A stretch of DNA of 64,000 nt from Curtobacterium pusillum (GCF_007673235.1 NZ_VDZH01000004.1:248001-312000), one strand, 5' to 3'. Positions 7,771 through 16,658 are shown, counted from the first letter of the stretch. Numbers and translations are program-made. The notes: generated by a model not told the origin, from the sequence alone.

Positions 7771-7953
7771 CTGGAGGCGCGGTGCCAGCCCGTACCGTGC
7801 CTCCAGTCCGACAGCGACAGCTGCGCGATCGCGCCCCGCTCCGGACATCGCGCCCCTGCACAACCGGGCGCGATGTCCGAAACGGGGCGCGGTTGTCGGA
7901 CTGGAGGCGCGGTGCCAGCCCCCACCGTGCCTCCAGTCCGACAGCGACAGCTG
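7771..7953. repeat. Direct pair of 53-bp palindrome-bearing repeats around a 25-bp inverted repeat
   Basis: Copies at 7771-7823 and 7901-7953 differ at two bases and start 130 bp apart. Each contains the CTGGAGGCGCGGT...ACCGTGCCTCCAG element that recurs elsewhere in the window. Between them lies an inverted repeat with arms 7831-7855 and 7866-7890 (three central mismatches, 10-nt loop). The block fills the gap between the nitroreductase stop and the toxin-cassette promoter, so it may terminate transcription. Confidence 0.85.
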
Positions 7954-7955
7954 TC

Positions 7956-8612
7956 TCAGGCCGTGGTGTCGAAGATCGGGCCGACCGTGCGGGACCGCTT
8001 CAGCTCGAAGAAGGCGGGGACCTTCGCGACGGCGACGACGCCGTCCCACAGGTCGAGCGCTTCCTGGCCCTTCGGGGCCGGCGAGATCACGGGGCCGAAG
8101 AACGCGGTGCCCTCGACCGCGATCACGGGGGTGCCGACGTCCTGGCCGACGCGGTCGATGCCGTCCTGGTGGCTGACGCGCACGGCCCGGTCGACCTCGT
8201 CCGTCCAGGCGTACTCGAGCAGGTCGGCGTCGAGACCGAGCTCCGCGAGCACGGCGGGGACGACCTGCTCGGGGTCCTTCTCCTGCCGGTGGTGGATGTG
8301 CTCGCCGAGGGCGTCGTAGAGCGGCTTCACGATGTCCTGACCGTGCCGGAGCCGCGCCGCCGTGACGATGCGCGGGTACAGCTGCCCCTTGTGGATGCGC
8401 TCGCGGTACTCGTCGGGGATGTCCTGGTCCTCGTTGAGGACGAACAGGCTCATCACCTTCCACGTGACGTCGAGGTCGCGGTGCTGGGCGACCTCACCGA
8501 CCCAGCGGCTCGTCATCCAGGCCCACGGGCAGTTCGGGTCGAACCAGAACTCCACGGTGGTCTGTCCACCCGTGGTGCGTTCGGTCGTGTTGTCCACAGT
8601 CGTCTCGGTCAC
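7956..8612 (-). CDS. DsbA-fold protein, mycothiol-dependent nitroreductase type
   Basis: A 218-residue thioredoxin-superfamily protein of the M. tuberculosis Rv2466c type. Near residue 20 it has FWFDPNCPWAWMTSRW: the first active-site cysteine is kept but the second position is Ala, as in many homologues that use a single cysteine with mycothiol. Near the end GTPVIAVEG carries the cis-proline loop. The start is GTG 8612 with a TACAGT box 6 nt upstream (leaderless); longer open frames upstream cross the divergent pepN promoter. In M. tuberculosis the neighbours are also rpiB and pepN. Confidence 0.88.
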   Translation of the reverse strand: MTETTVDNTTERTTGGQTTVEFWFDPNCPWAWMTSRWVGEVAQHRDLDVTWKVMSLFVLNEDQDIPDEYRERIHKGQLYPRIVTAARLRHGQDIVKPLYDALGEHIHHRQEKDPEQVVPAVLAELGLDADLLEYAWTDEVDRAVRVSHQDGIDRVGQDVGTPVIAVEGTAFFGPVISPAPKGQEALDLWDGVVAVAKVPAFFELKRSRTVGPIFDTTA

Positions 8613-8733
8613 GATGCGACTGTACGCGTGCTCGCTAGGCTGGAGTCGACCGTCCCGCCGGTGCACGACGCCGTGCCGGGACTCCCCCACGCGGACACCG
8701 ATCGTCCGCGTCCGCAGCGAAGATGGAGCGTCC

Positions 8734-11313
8734 GTGCCCGGAGAGAACCTCACCCGAATCGAAGCCCAGGAACGTGCCGCGATCGTCGACGTGCAGACGT
8801 ACGACGTCGAGCTCGACCTGACGCGTGGCGCCGAGACGTTCGGCAGCAGCACGCGCGTCCGGTTCACGGCCACGCCGGGTGCGTCGACGTTCATCGACGC
8901 GATCACGAAGACCGTGCACTCGATCACCCTGAACGGCACCGCGCTCGACGTCGCCGCCGTGAACGACGGCGTGCGCATACAGCTCGACGGCCTGCAGGAG
9001 CAGAACGAGCTCGTCGTCGTCGCCGACGCGCTGTACACGAACACGGGCGAGGGCCTGCACCGCTTCGTCGACCCGGTCGACGACGAGGTCTACCTGTACT
9101 CCCAGTTCGAGGTGCCCGACTCGCGCCGCATGTTCGCGGTGTTCGAGCAGCCCGACCTCAAGGCCGAGTTCTCCTTCACCGTGACGGCGCCGTCACGGTG
9201 GCAGGTCGTGTCGAACTCCCCGACGCCCGAGCCCCACGTCGACGGCGAGATCGCCACGTGGGCCTTCACGCCCACGGCGAAGATCTCCAGCTACATCACC
9301 GCGCTCGTCGCCGGCCCGTACGAGGTCGTCCGCGACGAACTGACCAGCCGTGACGGCCGCACGATCCCGCTCGGCGTCTTCGCGCGCAAGTCGCTCGCCG
9401 AGTACCTCGACCCCGAGTACGTGTTCGACATCACGAAGAAGGGCTTCGCCTACTACGAGGAGAAGTTCGACGTCGCGTACCCGTTCGAGAAGTACGACCA
9501 GCTGTTCGTCCCGGAGTTCAACGCCGGCGCGATGGAGAACGCCGGCGCGGTCACCTTCACCGAGACGTACGTGTTCCGGTCGAAGGTCACCGACGCGATC
9601 AAGGAGCGCCGGGTCGTCACGATCCTGCACGAGCTCGCGCACATGTGGTTCGGCGACCTCGTCACCATGAAGTGGTGGAACGACCTCTGGCTCAACGAGT
9701 CCTTCGCGGAGTGGGCCTCCACCATCGCGACGGCCGAGGCCACCGAGTGGACCGAGGCGTGGACGACGTTCCAGGCGATGGAGAAGTCCTGGGCCTACCG
9801 CCAGGACCAGCTCCCCTCGACGCACCCGATCGTCGCGACGATCAACGACCTCGAGGACGTGCAGGTCAACTTCGACGGCATCACCTACGCGAAGGGCGGC
9901 TCAGTCCTCAAGCAGCTCGTGGCGTGGGTCGGCATCGACGCGTTCTTCGCGGGCGTCTCGGCGTACTTCAAGAAGCACCACCACTCGAACACCGAGCTCC
10001 GCGACCTGCTCGTCGAGCTCGAGGCGACGAGCGGCCGTGACCTCTCCGAGTGGTCGAAGCTCTGGCTCGAGACCGCCGGGGTGAACACGCTCCGCCCGGA
10101 GATCGAGGTCGACGAGTCCGGCGTCATCACGTCGTTCGCCGTCCTGCAGGAAGCGCCGGCCGACTACCCGACGCTCCGCCCGCACCGTCTCGCGATCGGC
10201 GTCTACGCGTTCGCGCAGGACGCCGACGCACCGTTCGGTGCCGACACCGCGTCGGCCGGCGGCAAGCTCGAGCGCGCACACCGCGTCGAGATCGACGTCG
10301 ACGGTGCCCGCACCGAGGTCCCCGAGCTCGTCGGCGTCCACCGTGGCGACCTCGTGCTCCTCAACGACGACGACCTGGCGTACGCCAAGATCCGCCTCGA
10401 CGAGCAGTCCCGCCGCACCGCGATCGAGCACCTCGCCTCGATCGCGAACCCCCTCGCCCGCTCCATCGTCTGGGGCGCGATGTGGGACGCCACGCGTGAC
10501 GCCGAGTCGCCCGCGAGCGACTACGTCCGACTCGTCCTCGGCAACATCGCGACCGAGACCGAGTCGACGACGATCCGCACGACCCTGTCGCAGCTGCTCC
10601 TGACGACCCGCAACTACGTCGCGCCGGCCAAGGTCGACACGACCGTCCGCACCGTCGGCGACACGCTGTGGAACCTCGCCTCGAGCGCCGAAGCGGGCTC
10701 CGACGCGCAGTTCCAGTTCGTGAAGTTCTTCGCGCAGATCGCCTCGACACCGGAGCACGTCGCCACCCTGAGCGGGCTGCGCGACGGCTCGGTCACGCTG
10801 AACGACCTGGAGATCGACACCGACCTCCGGTGGGAGCTGCTCGAGGGCCTCGTGCTCGCGGGCGCTGCCTCCGGTGCCGAGGTCGACGCCGAACTCGCCG
10901 CGGACAAGACCGCGTCGGGCGAGCAGGCCGCCGCGCGTGCCCGGGCGACGATCCCGACCGCCGAGGGCAAGCTCGCCGCGTTCTCGTCGCTCGTCGACTC
11001 CTCGGAGCTGCCGAACGCGATCGTCCGCCAGACCACGATCGGGTTCCAGCACGTGAACAGCCCGGTCGTGCTCGAGGGCCTCGTGCCGAAGTACTTCGAG
11101 GTGCTCACGCGCATCTGGGCCGAGCGCAGCTACCACATCGCCGACACCATCGTCACGGGCCTCTACCCGGCGCCGCTCGCGTCCGCCGAGCTCCGTGACG
11201 CAGCGGTGGCGTGGCTCGAGCAGCATCCGGAGACCCCGGCGCTGCGGCGCATCGTGTCCGAGGGCCTGGCCGGCACCGAGCGTGCCCTCCGGGTGCAGGC
11301 AGCGGACGCCTGA
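8734..11313 (+). CDS. pepN: Aminopeptidase N (M1 zinc metallopeptidase)
   Basis: An 859-residue cytoplasmic aminopeptidase removing N-terminal residues from peptides. It carries the exopeptidase motif GAMEN near residue 266, the zinc motif HELAHMWFGD near residue 299, and the third ligand in NESFAEW about 19 residues later. The C-terminal half is the ERAP1-like helical domain seen in actinobacterial PepN. The start is GTG 8734 with GGAG 5 nt upstream; the frame is open further upstream but only antisense to the divergent gene. A TAGGCT -10 candidate is at 8635-8640. Confidence 0.96.
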   Translation: MPGENLTRIEAQERAAIVDVQTYDVELDLTRGAETFGSSTRVRFTATPGASTFIDAITKTVHSITLNGTALDVAAVNDGVRIQLDGLQEQNELVVVADALYTNTGEGLHRFVDPVDDEVYLYSQFEVPDSRRMFAVFEQPDLKAEFSFTVTAPSRWQVVSNSPTPEPHVDGEIATWAFTPTAKISSYITALVAGPYEVVRDELTSRDGRTIPLGVFARKSLAEYLDPEYVFDITKKGFAYYEEKFDVAYPFEKYDQLFVPEFNAGAMENAGAVTFTETYVFRSKVTDAIKERRVVTILHELAHMWFGDLVTMKWWNDLWLNESFAEWASTIATAEATEWTEAWTTFQAMEKSWAYRQDQLPSTHPIVATINDLEDVQVNFDGITYAKGGSVLKQLVAWVGIDAFFAGVSAYFKKHHHSNTELRDLLVELEATSGRDLSEWSKLWLETAGVNTLRPEIEVDESGVITSFAVLQEAPADYPTLRPHRLAIGVYAFAQDADAPFGADTASAGGKLERAHRVEIDVDGARTEVPELVGVHRGDLVLLNDDDLAYAKIRLDEQSRRTAIEHLASIANPLARSIVWGAMWDATRDAESPASDYVRLVLGNIATETESTTIRTTLSQLLLTTRNYVAPAKVDTTVRTVGDTLWNLASSAEAGSDAQFQFVKFFAQIASTPEHVATLSGLRDGSVTLNDLEIDTDLRWELLEGLVLAGAASGAEVDAELAADKTASGEQAAARARATIPTAEGKLAAFSSLVDSSELPNAIVRQTTIGFQHVNSPVVLEGLVPKYFEVLTRIWAERSYHIADTIVTGLYPAPLASAELRDAAVAWLEQHPETPALRRIVSEGLAGTERALRVQAADA

Positions 11314-11390
11314 GCATCGGGTGACCATCGGCGGGGTCGTGGCGTTCCTCAGGGGACGCCAGGGCCCCGCCCTCTAGCATCGACCGGATC

Positions 11391-12467
11391 ATGATCTTGG
11401 CTGCAACCCCGTCCCCGACCCCGACCGACGCTGCCCAGGCTGTCTCGCAGACGTTCGGTGAGTTCGTCGACACCTGGCACGTCCCGATCACGATCGTCAT
11501 CACGCTGCTCGCCGCCGTCGTGCTGCGACTGATCCTCCGGCACTCGATCAAGGGCGTCGTCGACCGGGTCGTGAACGGTGTCAAGAAGCGCCAGGGCGCG
11601 ACCGACACCCAGGCCCTCGTCGCGTCGCCGATCCAGACCGCCCGGGTCGTGCAGCGGACCCGGACGCTCGGCAGCGTGCTGGAGAACCTGGCGACCGTGA
11701 TCGTCGTCGTGCTCGCCCTCGTCGTGATCATCCCGCTCGTGATCCCGGACGCCGCGGTCGGCATCGTGGGCGGCGCCTCCCTCGTCGCCGCCGGCCTCGC
11801 CGTCGGCGCCCAGAGCATCGTGAAGGACCTGCTGTCGGGGATCTTCATGATCCTCGAGGACCAGGCCGGCGTCGGCGACGTCGTCGACACCGGACAGGCC
11901 ACGGGCGTGGTCGAGAACGTCGGGCTGCGCGTCATGCAGATCCGCGATGTGAACGGCATCCTGTGGTTCGTGCCGAACGGGCAGATCCTGCGCGTCGGCA
12001 ACCTGTCCCAGGGCTGGTCGCGCGTCCTCGTCGACATCACCGTGCCGTACGACACCGACATCGACGCCGTGCAGGACGCCCTGCTCAAGGCGGCGGTCAC
12101 GATGTCGCAGGAGCCCCGGTGGCGCCAGCGCATCGTCGAGAAGCCGGAGATCTGGGGCCTGCAGTCCATCACCGACGCGGGCATGGTGTTCCGACTCGTC
12201 GTGAAGACCCGGGCCTCGGAGCTCGACGTCGTCGGCCGCGAGCTCCGCATCCGACTGAAGCACGCCGTCGACGAACTCGGTGTGACGCTGCCGGCGATGG
12301 CGATGATCATGCCCGCGGGTTGGGAGAACGCCACCTCGATCAACGGCCTCCGCACCGTGCGGACGCAGCCGACGCCGGCGCCGACGAAGCCCCGGCGCAG
12401 CCGCAAGAACATCCTCGGTCAGCCGATCCGGACCGACGAGCCCGACGCCGGGAAGGACCCGCAGTGA
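11391..12467 (+). CDS. mscS: MscS-family mechanosensitive ion channel
   Basis: A 358-residue membrane protein. A first transmembrane helix is at about residues 26-48 (VPITIVITLLAAVVLRLIL), a second at about 98-120, and the pore-lining helix follows (GGASLVAAGLAVGAQSIVKDLLSGIF). Then come the beta domain (VGDVVDTGQATGVVENVGLR, FVPNGQI) and the C-terminal alpha/beta vestibule. It opens on membrane tension to release solutes under osmotic downshock. A TAGCAT box ends 10 nt before the ATG. It overlaps the haemoglobin gene by 4 bp (GTGA). Confidence 0.93.
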   Translation: MILAATPSPTPTDAAQAVSQTFGEFVDTWHVPITIVITLLAAVVLRLILRHSIKGVVDRVVNGVKKRQGATDTQALVASPIQTARVVQRTRTLGSVLENLATVIVVVLALVVIIPLVIPDAAVGIVGGASLVAAGLAVGAQSIVKDLLSGIFMILEDQAGVGDVVDTGQATGVVENVGLRVMQIRDVNGILWFVPNGQILRVGNLSQGWSRVLVDITVPYDTDIDAVQDALLKAAVTMSQEPRWRQRIVEKPEIWGLQSITDAGMVFRLVVKTRASELDVVGRELRIRLKHAVDELGVTLPAMAMIMPAGWENATSINGLRTVRTQPTPAPTKPRRSRKNILGQPIRTDEPDAGKDPQ

Positions 12468-12979
12468 CCGAACCGACCCCCGCCGAACCGACTCCCGCCG
12501 CATCGACCCCCGCCGCACCCACCCCCGCCGCACCCACCCCGCCCCTCGGCACCGTGCCTGTCCAGCCGATCACCCTCCGCGTCGGCGAACACGGCGCTTC
12601 GGCGACCGGCTCGCTCTACGAACGCATCGGTGGCGCCTCCACCTTCGACCGGCTCGTCCGGCGCTTCTACGAGGGCGTCCAGCAGGACGAGGTCATCTGG
12701 CCGATGTACCCGGCCGACGACCTGGAGGGTGCGATCTGGCGTCTCTCCGCGTTCCTCCAGCAGTACTGGGGCGGCCCCGGCACCTACAGCGAGGAACGCG
12801 GCCACCCGCGCCTGCGGATGCGCCACATGCCGTTCCGCATCACGTCCGAGGCCCGCGAGCGCTGGCTCCACCACATGCGTGACGCCGTCGAGTCGCTCGG
12901 TCTGGCGCCCCTCGACGAGGCTGAGCTCTGGGCCTACCTCGACCGCGCCGCGCACGCGATGACGAACACGTTCGACTGA
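12464..12979 (+). CDS. glbO: Group II truncated haemoglobin (GlbO-like)
   Basis: A 171-residue haem protein. After a Pro/Thr/Ala-rich leader (PTPAEPTPAASTPAAPTPAA, about residues 3-27) comes the globin: LYERIGGASTFDRLVRRFYEGVQQD, MYPADDLEGAIWRLSAFLQQYWGGP, RGHPRLRMRHMPF with the proximal His, and WLHHM. That is the trHbO layout, linked to oxygen or NO chemistry near membranes. The GTG start overlaps the channel stop, so the two are translationally coupled. The leader is unusual and its DNA is a short tandem repeat. Confidence 0.92.
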   Translation: MTEPTPAEPTPAASTPAAPTPAAPTPPLGTVPVQPITLRVGEHGASATGSLYERIGGASTFDRLVRRFYEGVQQDEVIWPMYPADDLEGAIWRLSAFLQQYWGGPGTYSEERGHPRLRMRHMPFRITSEARERWLHHMRDAVESLGLAPLDEAELWAYLDRAAHAMTNTFD

Positions 12980-12997
12980 CGTCCGAGCGCTGCCCCC

Positions 12998-13027
12998 TTG
13001 ACGGTCGGCTCCGACTGGTCATAACCT
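12998..13027 (+). promoter_or_regulatory. Promoter of the chitinase gene
   Basis: TTGACG (12998-13003), an 18-bp spacer and TAACCT (13022-13027). Transcription would start a few bases later, at the left arm of the inverted repeat below. Confidence 0.55.
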
Positions 13028-13029
13028 CT

Positions 13030-13066
13030 CCACACCATTCCGCAACGTTCTTGCGGAATGGTGTGG
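13030..13066 (+). promoter_or_regulatory. Perfect 16-bp inverted repeat in the chitinase leader
   Basis: The arm CCACACCATTCCGCAA (13030-13045) and its exact reverse complement (13051-13066) are separated by CGTTC. It begins just after the -10 box and ends 51 nt before the chitinase ATG. It could be an operator for a repressor or activator, or an mRNA hairpin. There is no T-run, so a simple terminator of the globin gene is less likely. Confidence 0.7.
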
Positions 13067-13117
13067 TCCGGGCACGGCGCCCACTCCCGAGGGCCGCGAC
13101 GCCTCATGAGGAGAACC

Positions 13118-14614
13118 ATGCAGGTCGTTCCGAAACTCGCCGCCGTCGGAGCCGGGGTCGCCCTGCTCGCCGCGGCCGTCCTCCTGCCGCACACCGCTGA
13201 CGCGGCGAGTGGCAACCTCGTGTCGAACCCGGGGTTCGAGACGGGGACCACGAGCGGCTGGGTGTGCTCCGGCGCCTCGGTCGTCTCCACGCCGGTCCAC
13301 TCCGGTGCGAAGGCCGTGTCGGGTACGCCGACCTCGTCGGACACCGCGCAGTGCTCCCAGACGATCGCCGTGCAGCCGAGCACCTCGTACACGCTGTCCG
13401 GCTGGGTGTCGGGCAGCTACGTCTACCTCGGCGAGAGCGTCTCGGGTGCGAGCACGTGGACGTCGAGTTCGGGCTACCACCAGCTGTCCACGACGTTCAC
13501 GACGGGGGCGTCCCAGAAGAGCGCCACGGTGTACGTCCACGGCTGGTACGGCCAGGGCACGTACTTCGCCGACGACCTCACGCTGGCCGGACCGGCCGGT
13601 GCCGGCGGCACGCCGACCGCGACCCCGACGGCGACGCCGACGCGAACACCGACACCGACACCGACACCGACACCCACGCCGACTCCGACGCCCGGCGCCG
13701 GGACCGGCGCGGCCGCGCAACTCCCGAAGCACACGCTGACCGGCTACTGGCAGGACTTCGACAACGGCGCGAAGGCACTCAAGCTCAGCGACGTCCCGAC
13801 GAGCTACGACCTGATCGCGGTCGCCTTCGCGAACGCCGACCCGTCCAAGCCCGGCGCGGTGAGCTACTCGGTCGACCCCGGCCTCTCCACGAAGCTCGGC
13901 GGCTACACGGACGCCCAGTTCACCGCCGACGTGGCGACGGTCCACGCCCGCGGACAGAAGGTGATCGTCTCGGTCGGTGGGCAGAACGGCACGATCTCGG
14001 TGTCGGACAGCGCTTCGGCCGCGAACTTCGCCGCGAGCGTCGACTCGCTCATGAACACGTTCGGGTTCGACGGTGTGGACGTCGACCTCGAGAACGGGGT
14101 CAACCCGACGTACATGGCGCAGGCGTTGCACACGGTCGCGGCGAAGCACCCGGGCATGATCATCACGATGGCCCCGCAGACCATCGACATGCTCAGCACG
14201 TCGTCGGACTACTTCGCCCTCGCACTGAACATCAAGGACGTCCTGACGATCGTGCAGACGCAGTACTACAACTCCGGGTCGATGAACGGGTGCGACGGCG
14301 GCGTCTACGCACAGGGCTCGGTCGACTTCGCGACGGCGCTCGCGTGCACCTCGCTGCAGGGCGGCCTGCGCGCTGACCAGGTCGGACTCGGCTTCCCGGC
14401 GTCGACCAGCGGCGCCGGCAGCGGGTACGTCGCGCCGGGCGTCGTGAACAACGCGATGACCTGCCTCGCGAAGGGCACCGGTTGCGGCTCCTTCGTCCCG
14501 TCGGCGAAGTACCCCGGGCTCCGCGGCGCGATGACCTGGTCGATCAACTGGGACGCTTCGAACGGGTACGCGTTCGCGAACGCGGTGCGACCGGTGCTCA
14601 ACGCGCTCGGTTAG
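13118..14614 (+). CDS. Secreted GH18 chitinase with carbohydrate-binding module
   Basis: A 498-residue exported enzyme. The signal peptide is residues 1-28 (KLAAVGAGVALLAAAVLLP, HTADAAS). A carbohydrate-binding beta-sandwich follows (NLVSNPGFETGTTSGWVC), then a Thr-Pro linker encoded by short tandem repeats (about residues 162-190), then a GH18 barrel with the catalytic motif DGVDVDLE near residue 320. It hydrolyses chitin, probably fungal or insect cell-wall material. Start 13118 has AGGAG four bases upstream; an in-frame ATG at 13106 would add MRRT. Regulation probably involves the inverted repeat upstream. Confidence 0.93.
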   Translation: MQVVPKLAAVGAGVALLAAAVLLPHTADAASGNLVSNPGFETGTTSGWVCSGASVVSTPVHSGAKAVSGTPTSSDTAQCSQTIAVQPSTSYTLSGWVSGSYVYLGESVSGASTWTSSSGYHQLSTTFTTGASQKSATVYVHGWYGQGTYFADDLTLAGPAGAGGTPTATPTATPTRTPTPTPTPTPTPTPTPGAGTGAAAQLPKHTLTGYWQDFDNGAKALKLSDVPTSYDLIAVAFANADPSKPGAVSYSVDPGLSTKLGGYTDAQFTADVATVHARGQKVIVSVGGQNGTISVSDSASAANFAASVDSLMNTFGFDGVDVDLENGVNPTYMAQALHTVAAKHPGMIITMAPQTIDMLSTSSDYFALALNIKDVLTIVQTQYYNSGSMNGCDGGVYAQGSVDFATALACTSLQGGLRADQVGLGFPASTSGAGSGYVAPGVVNNAMTCLAKGTGCGSFVPSAKYPGLRGAMTWSINWDASNGYAFANAVRPVLNALG

Positions 14615-14642
14615 CGACGAACGGGGCTGACGCCCCACCGGA

Positions 14643-14678
14643 CTGGAGGCACGTGGCGGCGCCGCCACGTGCCTCCAG
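14643..14678. repeat. Perfect 36-bp palindrome, repeat family A
   Basis: Two 18-bp arms beginning CTGGAGGCACGTGG, without loop, between the convergent stops of the chitinase and epimerase genes. The flanking GGACTGGAGG / CCTCCAGG matches other copies in this window. A bidirectional terminator is the likely role. Confidence 0.85.
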
Positions 14679-14695
14679 GCCGTCTTGTGGTCGCG

Positions 14696-15538
14696 TCAGC
14701 GGACGTAGGACCCGTCTGCCAGGTCCTCGAGCAGGGACGGACGGGTCGGGTCCCACCCGAAGGCGGCGCGCGCGTGCGCGCCGGACGCTTCCTGGTGCAT
14801 GAGCAGGGCGTCCGCGTAGACCGCGCCGAGCCGTTCCCGGCTCGCGTCGACGCTCTCGGCGACCACGGGGGAACCGTGAGCGCCGGCCTCCGCGATCTCG
14901 CGGACCGTCGGGTTGTCCCCGGTCGCCGCGAGCACGTAGCCGTCCTGCTCGCCACGATGCAGTGCGAGGACGTAGAGCTCGCCGAGGTCGTCGATGTGCA
15001 CGGTCGACCACCGCTGCGAGCCGTCGCCGACGAGTCGGACCTCGTGCTCGCCGTCGCCGACGAACATCGCGGGGATGCCGGCGCCGCGCCCGTAGACGAT
15101 GCCAGGGGCGACGATCGTGGTGCGGACGTCGCTCGCACGGACGACGGCCTCGTTCGGACCACGCCACGCGGTCATGGCCGGCGGCGACGCGGGCGACTGC
15201 TCGGAGATGTCCGTCGAGTCGCCGAAGGTGAAGATCCCACCGGTGTGCACGAAGGGCTTCGGGGTGCCCTCGAGCGCCTCGAGGACGGTGGCGATGAAGG
15301 ACTCGTCGACGCCCTGCGCGGACGCCGTGTGCACGACGGCGTCGGCCTCGTGCGCGAGACGACGGACCACGTCGGTGTCGGTGACGTCCCCGACGAGCGC
15401 CCGCCCGCCGGCGTCCCGGACCGCCTGCGCCTTCTCGTCCGTGCGCACGAGGGCCGTGACCTCGTGCCCGTGGGCGACGAGGGCGCGGAGGACGGAGGAA
15501 CCGATGTAGCCGGAGGCGCCGGTGAGGAAGACGTGCAT
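14696..15538 (-). CDS. NAD(P)-dependent epimerase/dehydratase (extended SDR)
   Basis: A 280-residue Rossmann-fold protein. The start MHVFLTGASGYIGSSV contains the GxxGxxG cofactor motif; GDVTDTD, HTASAQGVDE and a catalytic-type region near PGIVYGRG follow. It belongs to the atypical SDR group of sugar-nucleotide epimerase-like or dihydroflavonol-reductase-like proteins common as paralogues in actinobacteria. The canonical YxxxK is not evident, so its activity is uncertain. An in-frame ATG four codons upstream exists; 15538 gives the family start. Confidence 0.85.
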   Translation of the reverse strand: MHVFLTGASGYIGSSVLRALVAHGHEVTALVRTDEKAQAVRDAGGRALVGDVTDTDVVRRLAHEADAVVHTASAQGVDESFIATVLEALEGTPKPFVHTGGIFTFGDSTDISEQSPASPPAMTAWRGPNEAVVRASDVRTTIVAPGIVYGRGAGIPAMFVGDGEHEVRLVGDGSQRWSTVHIDDLGELYVLALHRGEQDGYVLAATGDNPTVREIAEAGAHGSPVVAESVDASRERLGAVYADALLMHQEASGAHARAAFGWDPTRPSLLEDLADGSYVR

Positions 15539-15575
15539 GCCACCAGCCAACCACGCGGCGTCCGGAGAACGCAGC

Positions 15576-16277
15576 CTAGAGGTTGAGGGTCCAGGCCCGC
15601 CGCTTCACGAGGACGTGCCCGCGGCTGGTCGTCAAGCGGCTCCACGGTCCGGTCTCGAACAGCCGGACGGGGTCGTGTCCCAGGAAGCCGAGACTCTCCC
15701 CCGCGAACCCGGCACCGGCCGGCACGTGCTCGATGCCCGCGACCGGACGGCCCCACACCTCGGCGCGGATCTTCCGGACGATCGCCTCGCCCGCGTTCGA
15801 CGGCACGGCGTCGGCGACCTCGGCGATGCCGTCCCGCGCTGCGCGGCGGAGGTGCTCCGGCGAGACGTCCGGCAGCGGCACCCATCCACCGCGGGGCGGG
15901 GAGATGGCAGCCCACGTCACGGTGTGCACCTCGTGCGGGAGCTCGACCTCGATCGGGGTGGCACGGGTCGGGTCCGCACCGTCGGCGTGCTCGGCGTCGT
16001 GCGCCTCGGCCAGCACCCGCAGGCGCTCCTGCAACGAGGCGAGCGGCACGACGGCGTCGATCGTGGCCGGCTGCGCGAGCGAGAACGTGCGGAGACCGAG
16101 GACCGTCGGCAGTTCGTCGAGCAGGCCGAGCGGGTACAGGATCGCCGTGTACACCGCCAGCACGCCCGAGTCCGCGATCAGGCGGACGGACCCGTCCTCG
16201 ATGCGGGCGGCCCGTCCGAGGTAGGTGCGGAGGTCTCCGAGGGAGGCTGCGTCAGGAAGCGTGAACGAGGTGCCCAT
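15576..16277 (-). CDS. Conserved protein of unknown function
   Basis: A 233-residue protein with no motif I can name. It has no signal peptide or membrane segment. The N-terminal half is alpha/beta (RIEDGSVRLIADSGVLAVYTAIL), a central part reads VELPHEVHTVTWAAISPPRGGW, and the C-terminus ends in a basic strand (RGHVLVKRRAWTLNL). Codon usage is like its neighbours. It is the only frame here with convincing composition. I recall similar proteins only as uncharacterised actinobacterial families. Confidence 0.75.
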   Translation of the reverse strand: MGTSFTLPDAASLGDLRTYLGRAARIEDGSVRLIADSGVLAVYTAILYPLGLLDELPTVLGLRTFSLAQPATIDAVVPLASLQERLRVLAEAHDAEHADGADPTRATPIEVELPHEVHTVTWAAISPPRGGWVPLPDVSPEHLRRAARDGIAEVADAVPSNAGEAIVRKIRAEVWGRPVAGIEHVPAGAGFAGESLGFLGHDPVRLFETGPWSRLTTSRGHVLVKRRAWTLNL

Positions 16278-16388
16278 GTCACCGCAGAGCCTACCGGGCG
16301 CCGCTGTCAGCGGCGGCTGGGCGACCTCACGGTCGGCTCCCGGCCGGTGCCGGGTGTCCGCCGATCCGGACCGACGACGCTGGCGTGC

Positions 16389-16658
16389 ATGGTGCTCCTG
16401 CTCGCGAACCTCGTCGTGTCCGTCCTCGTCGCCACCACGGCCCTGGCCGTCCCGAGCATGGAACGGCGGGTCGCGATCCTGCTCGGCCTGGGCGGTGCGA
16501 CGACCGCGAACTTCCTGTTCTGGGTGGTCGCCCCGACGATGTGGACGAACCTGCTGAGCGCCTGGGTGTGCAGCGTCGTCGGCGCGCTGCTCGCCGTCGT
16601 CGCCTGGGGTGTCGTGCGGTCGGTGGTCACCGCGGCCCCCGCACGGCGTCGTTCGTAG
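16389..16658 (+). CDS. Small membrane protein
   Basis: An 89-residue protein with three hydrophobic stretches: about residues 2-21 (VLLLANLVVSVLVATTALAV), 28-48 and 53-77, and a basic tail ARRRS. The frame is open far upstream, but only this part has membrane-protein composition, and ATG 16389 is the first sensible start. No Shine-Dalgarno is seen. It lies divergent from the 15576 gene and 35 bp before tesB. Function unknown. Confidence 0.55.
   Translation: MVLLLANLVVSVLVATTALAVPSMERRVAILLGLGGATTANFLFWVVAPTMWTNLLSAWVCSVVGALLAVVAWGVVRSVVTAAPARRRS

Noticed and set aside
7771-7953. Insertion sequence ends
   Set aside because: No transposase or its remnant lies between or near the repeats.
7956-8612. 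Inactivated DsbA because the second active-site Cys is Ala
   Set aside because: Many homologues of this nitroreductase family have a single Cys (CPxA), so it is not a defect.
13030-13066. Plain terminator of the haemoglobin gene
   Set aside because: It lies downstream of a good promoter and has no T-run; a leader element of the chitinase gene fits better, though termination is not excluded.
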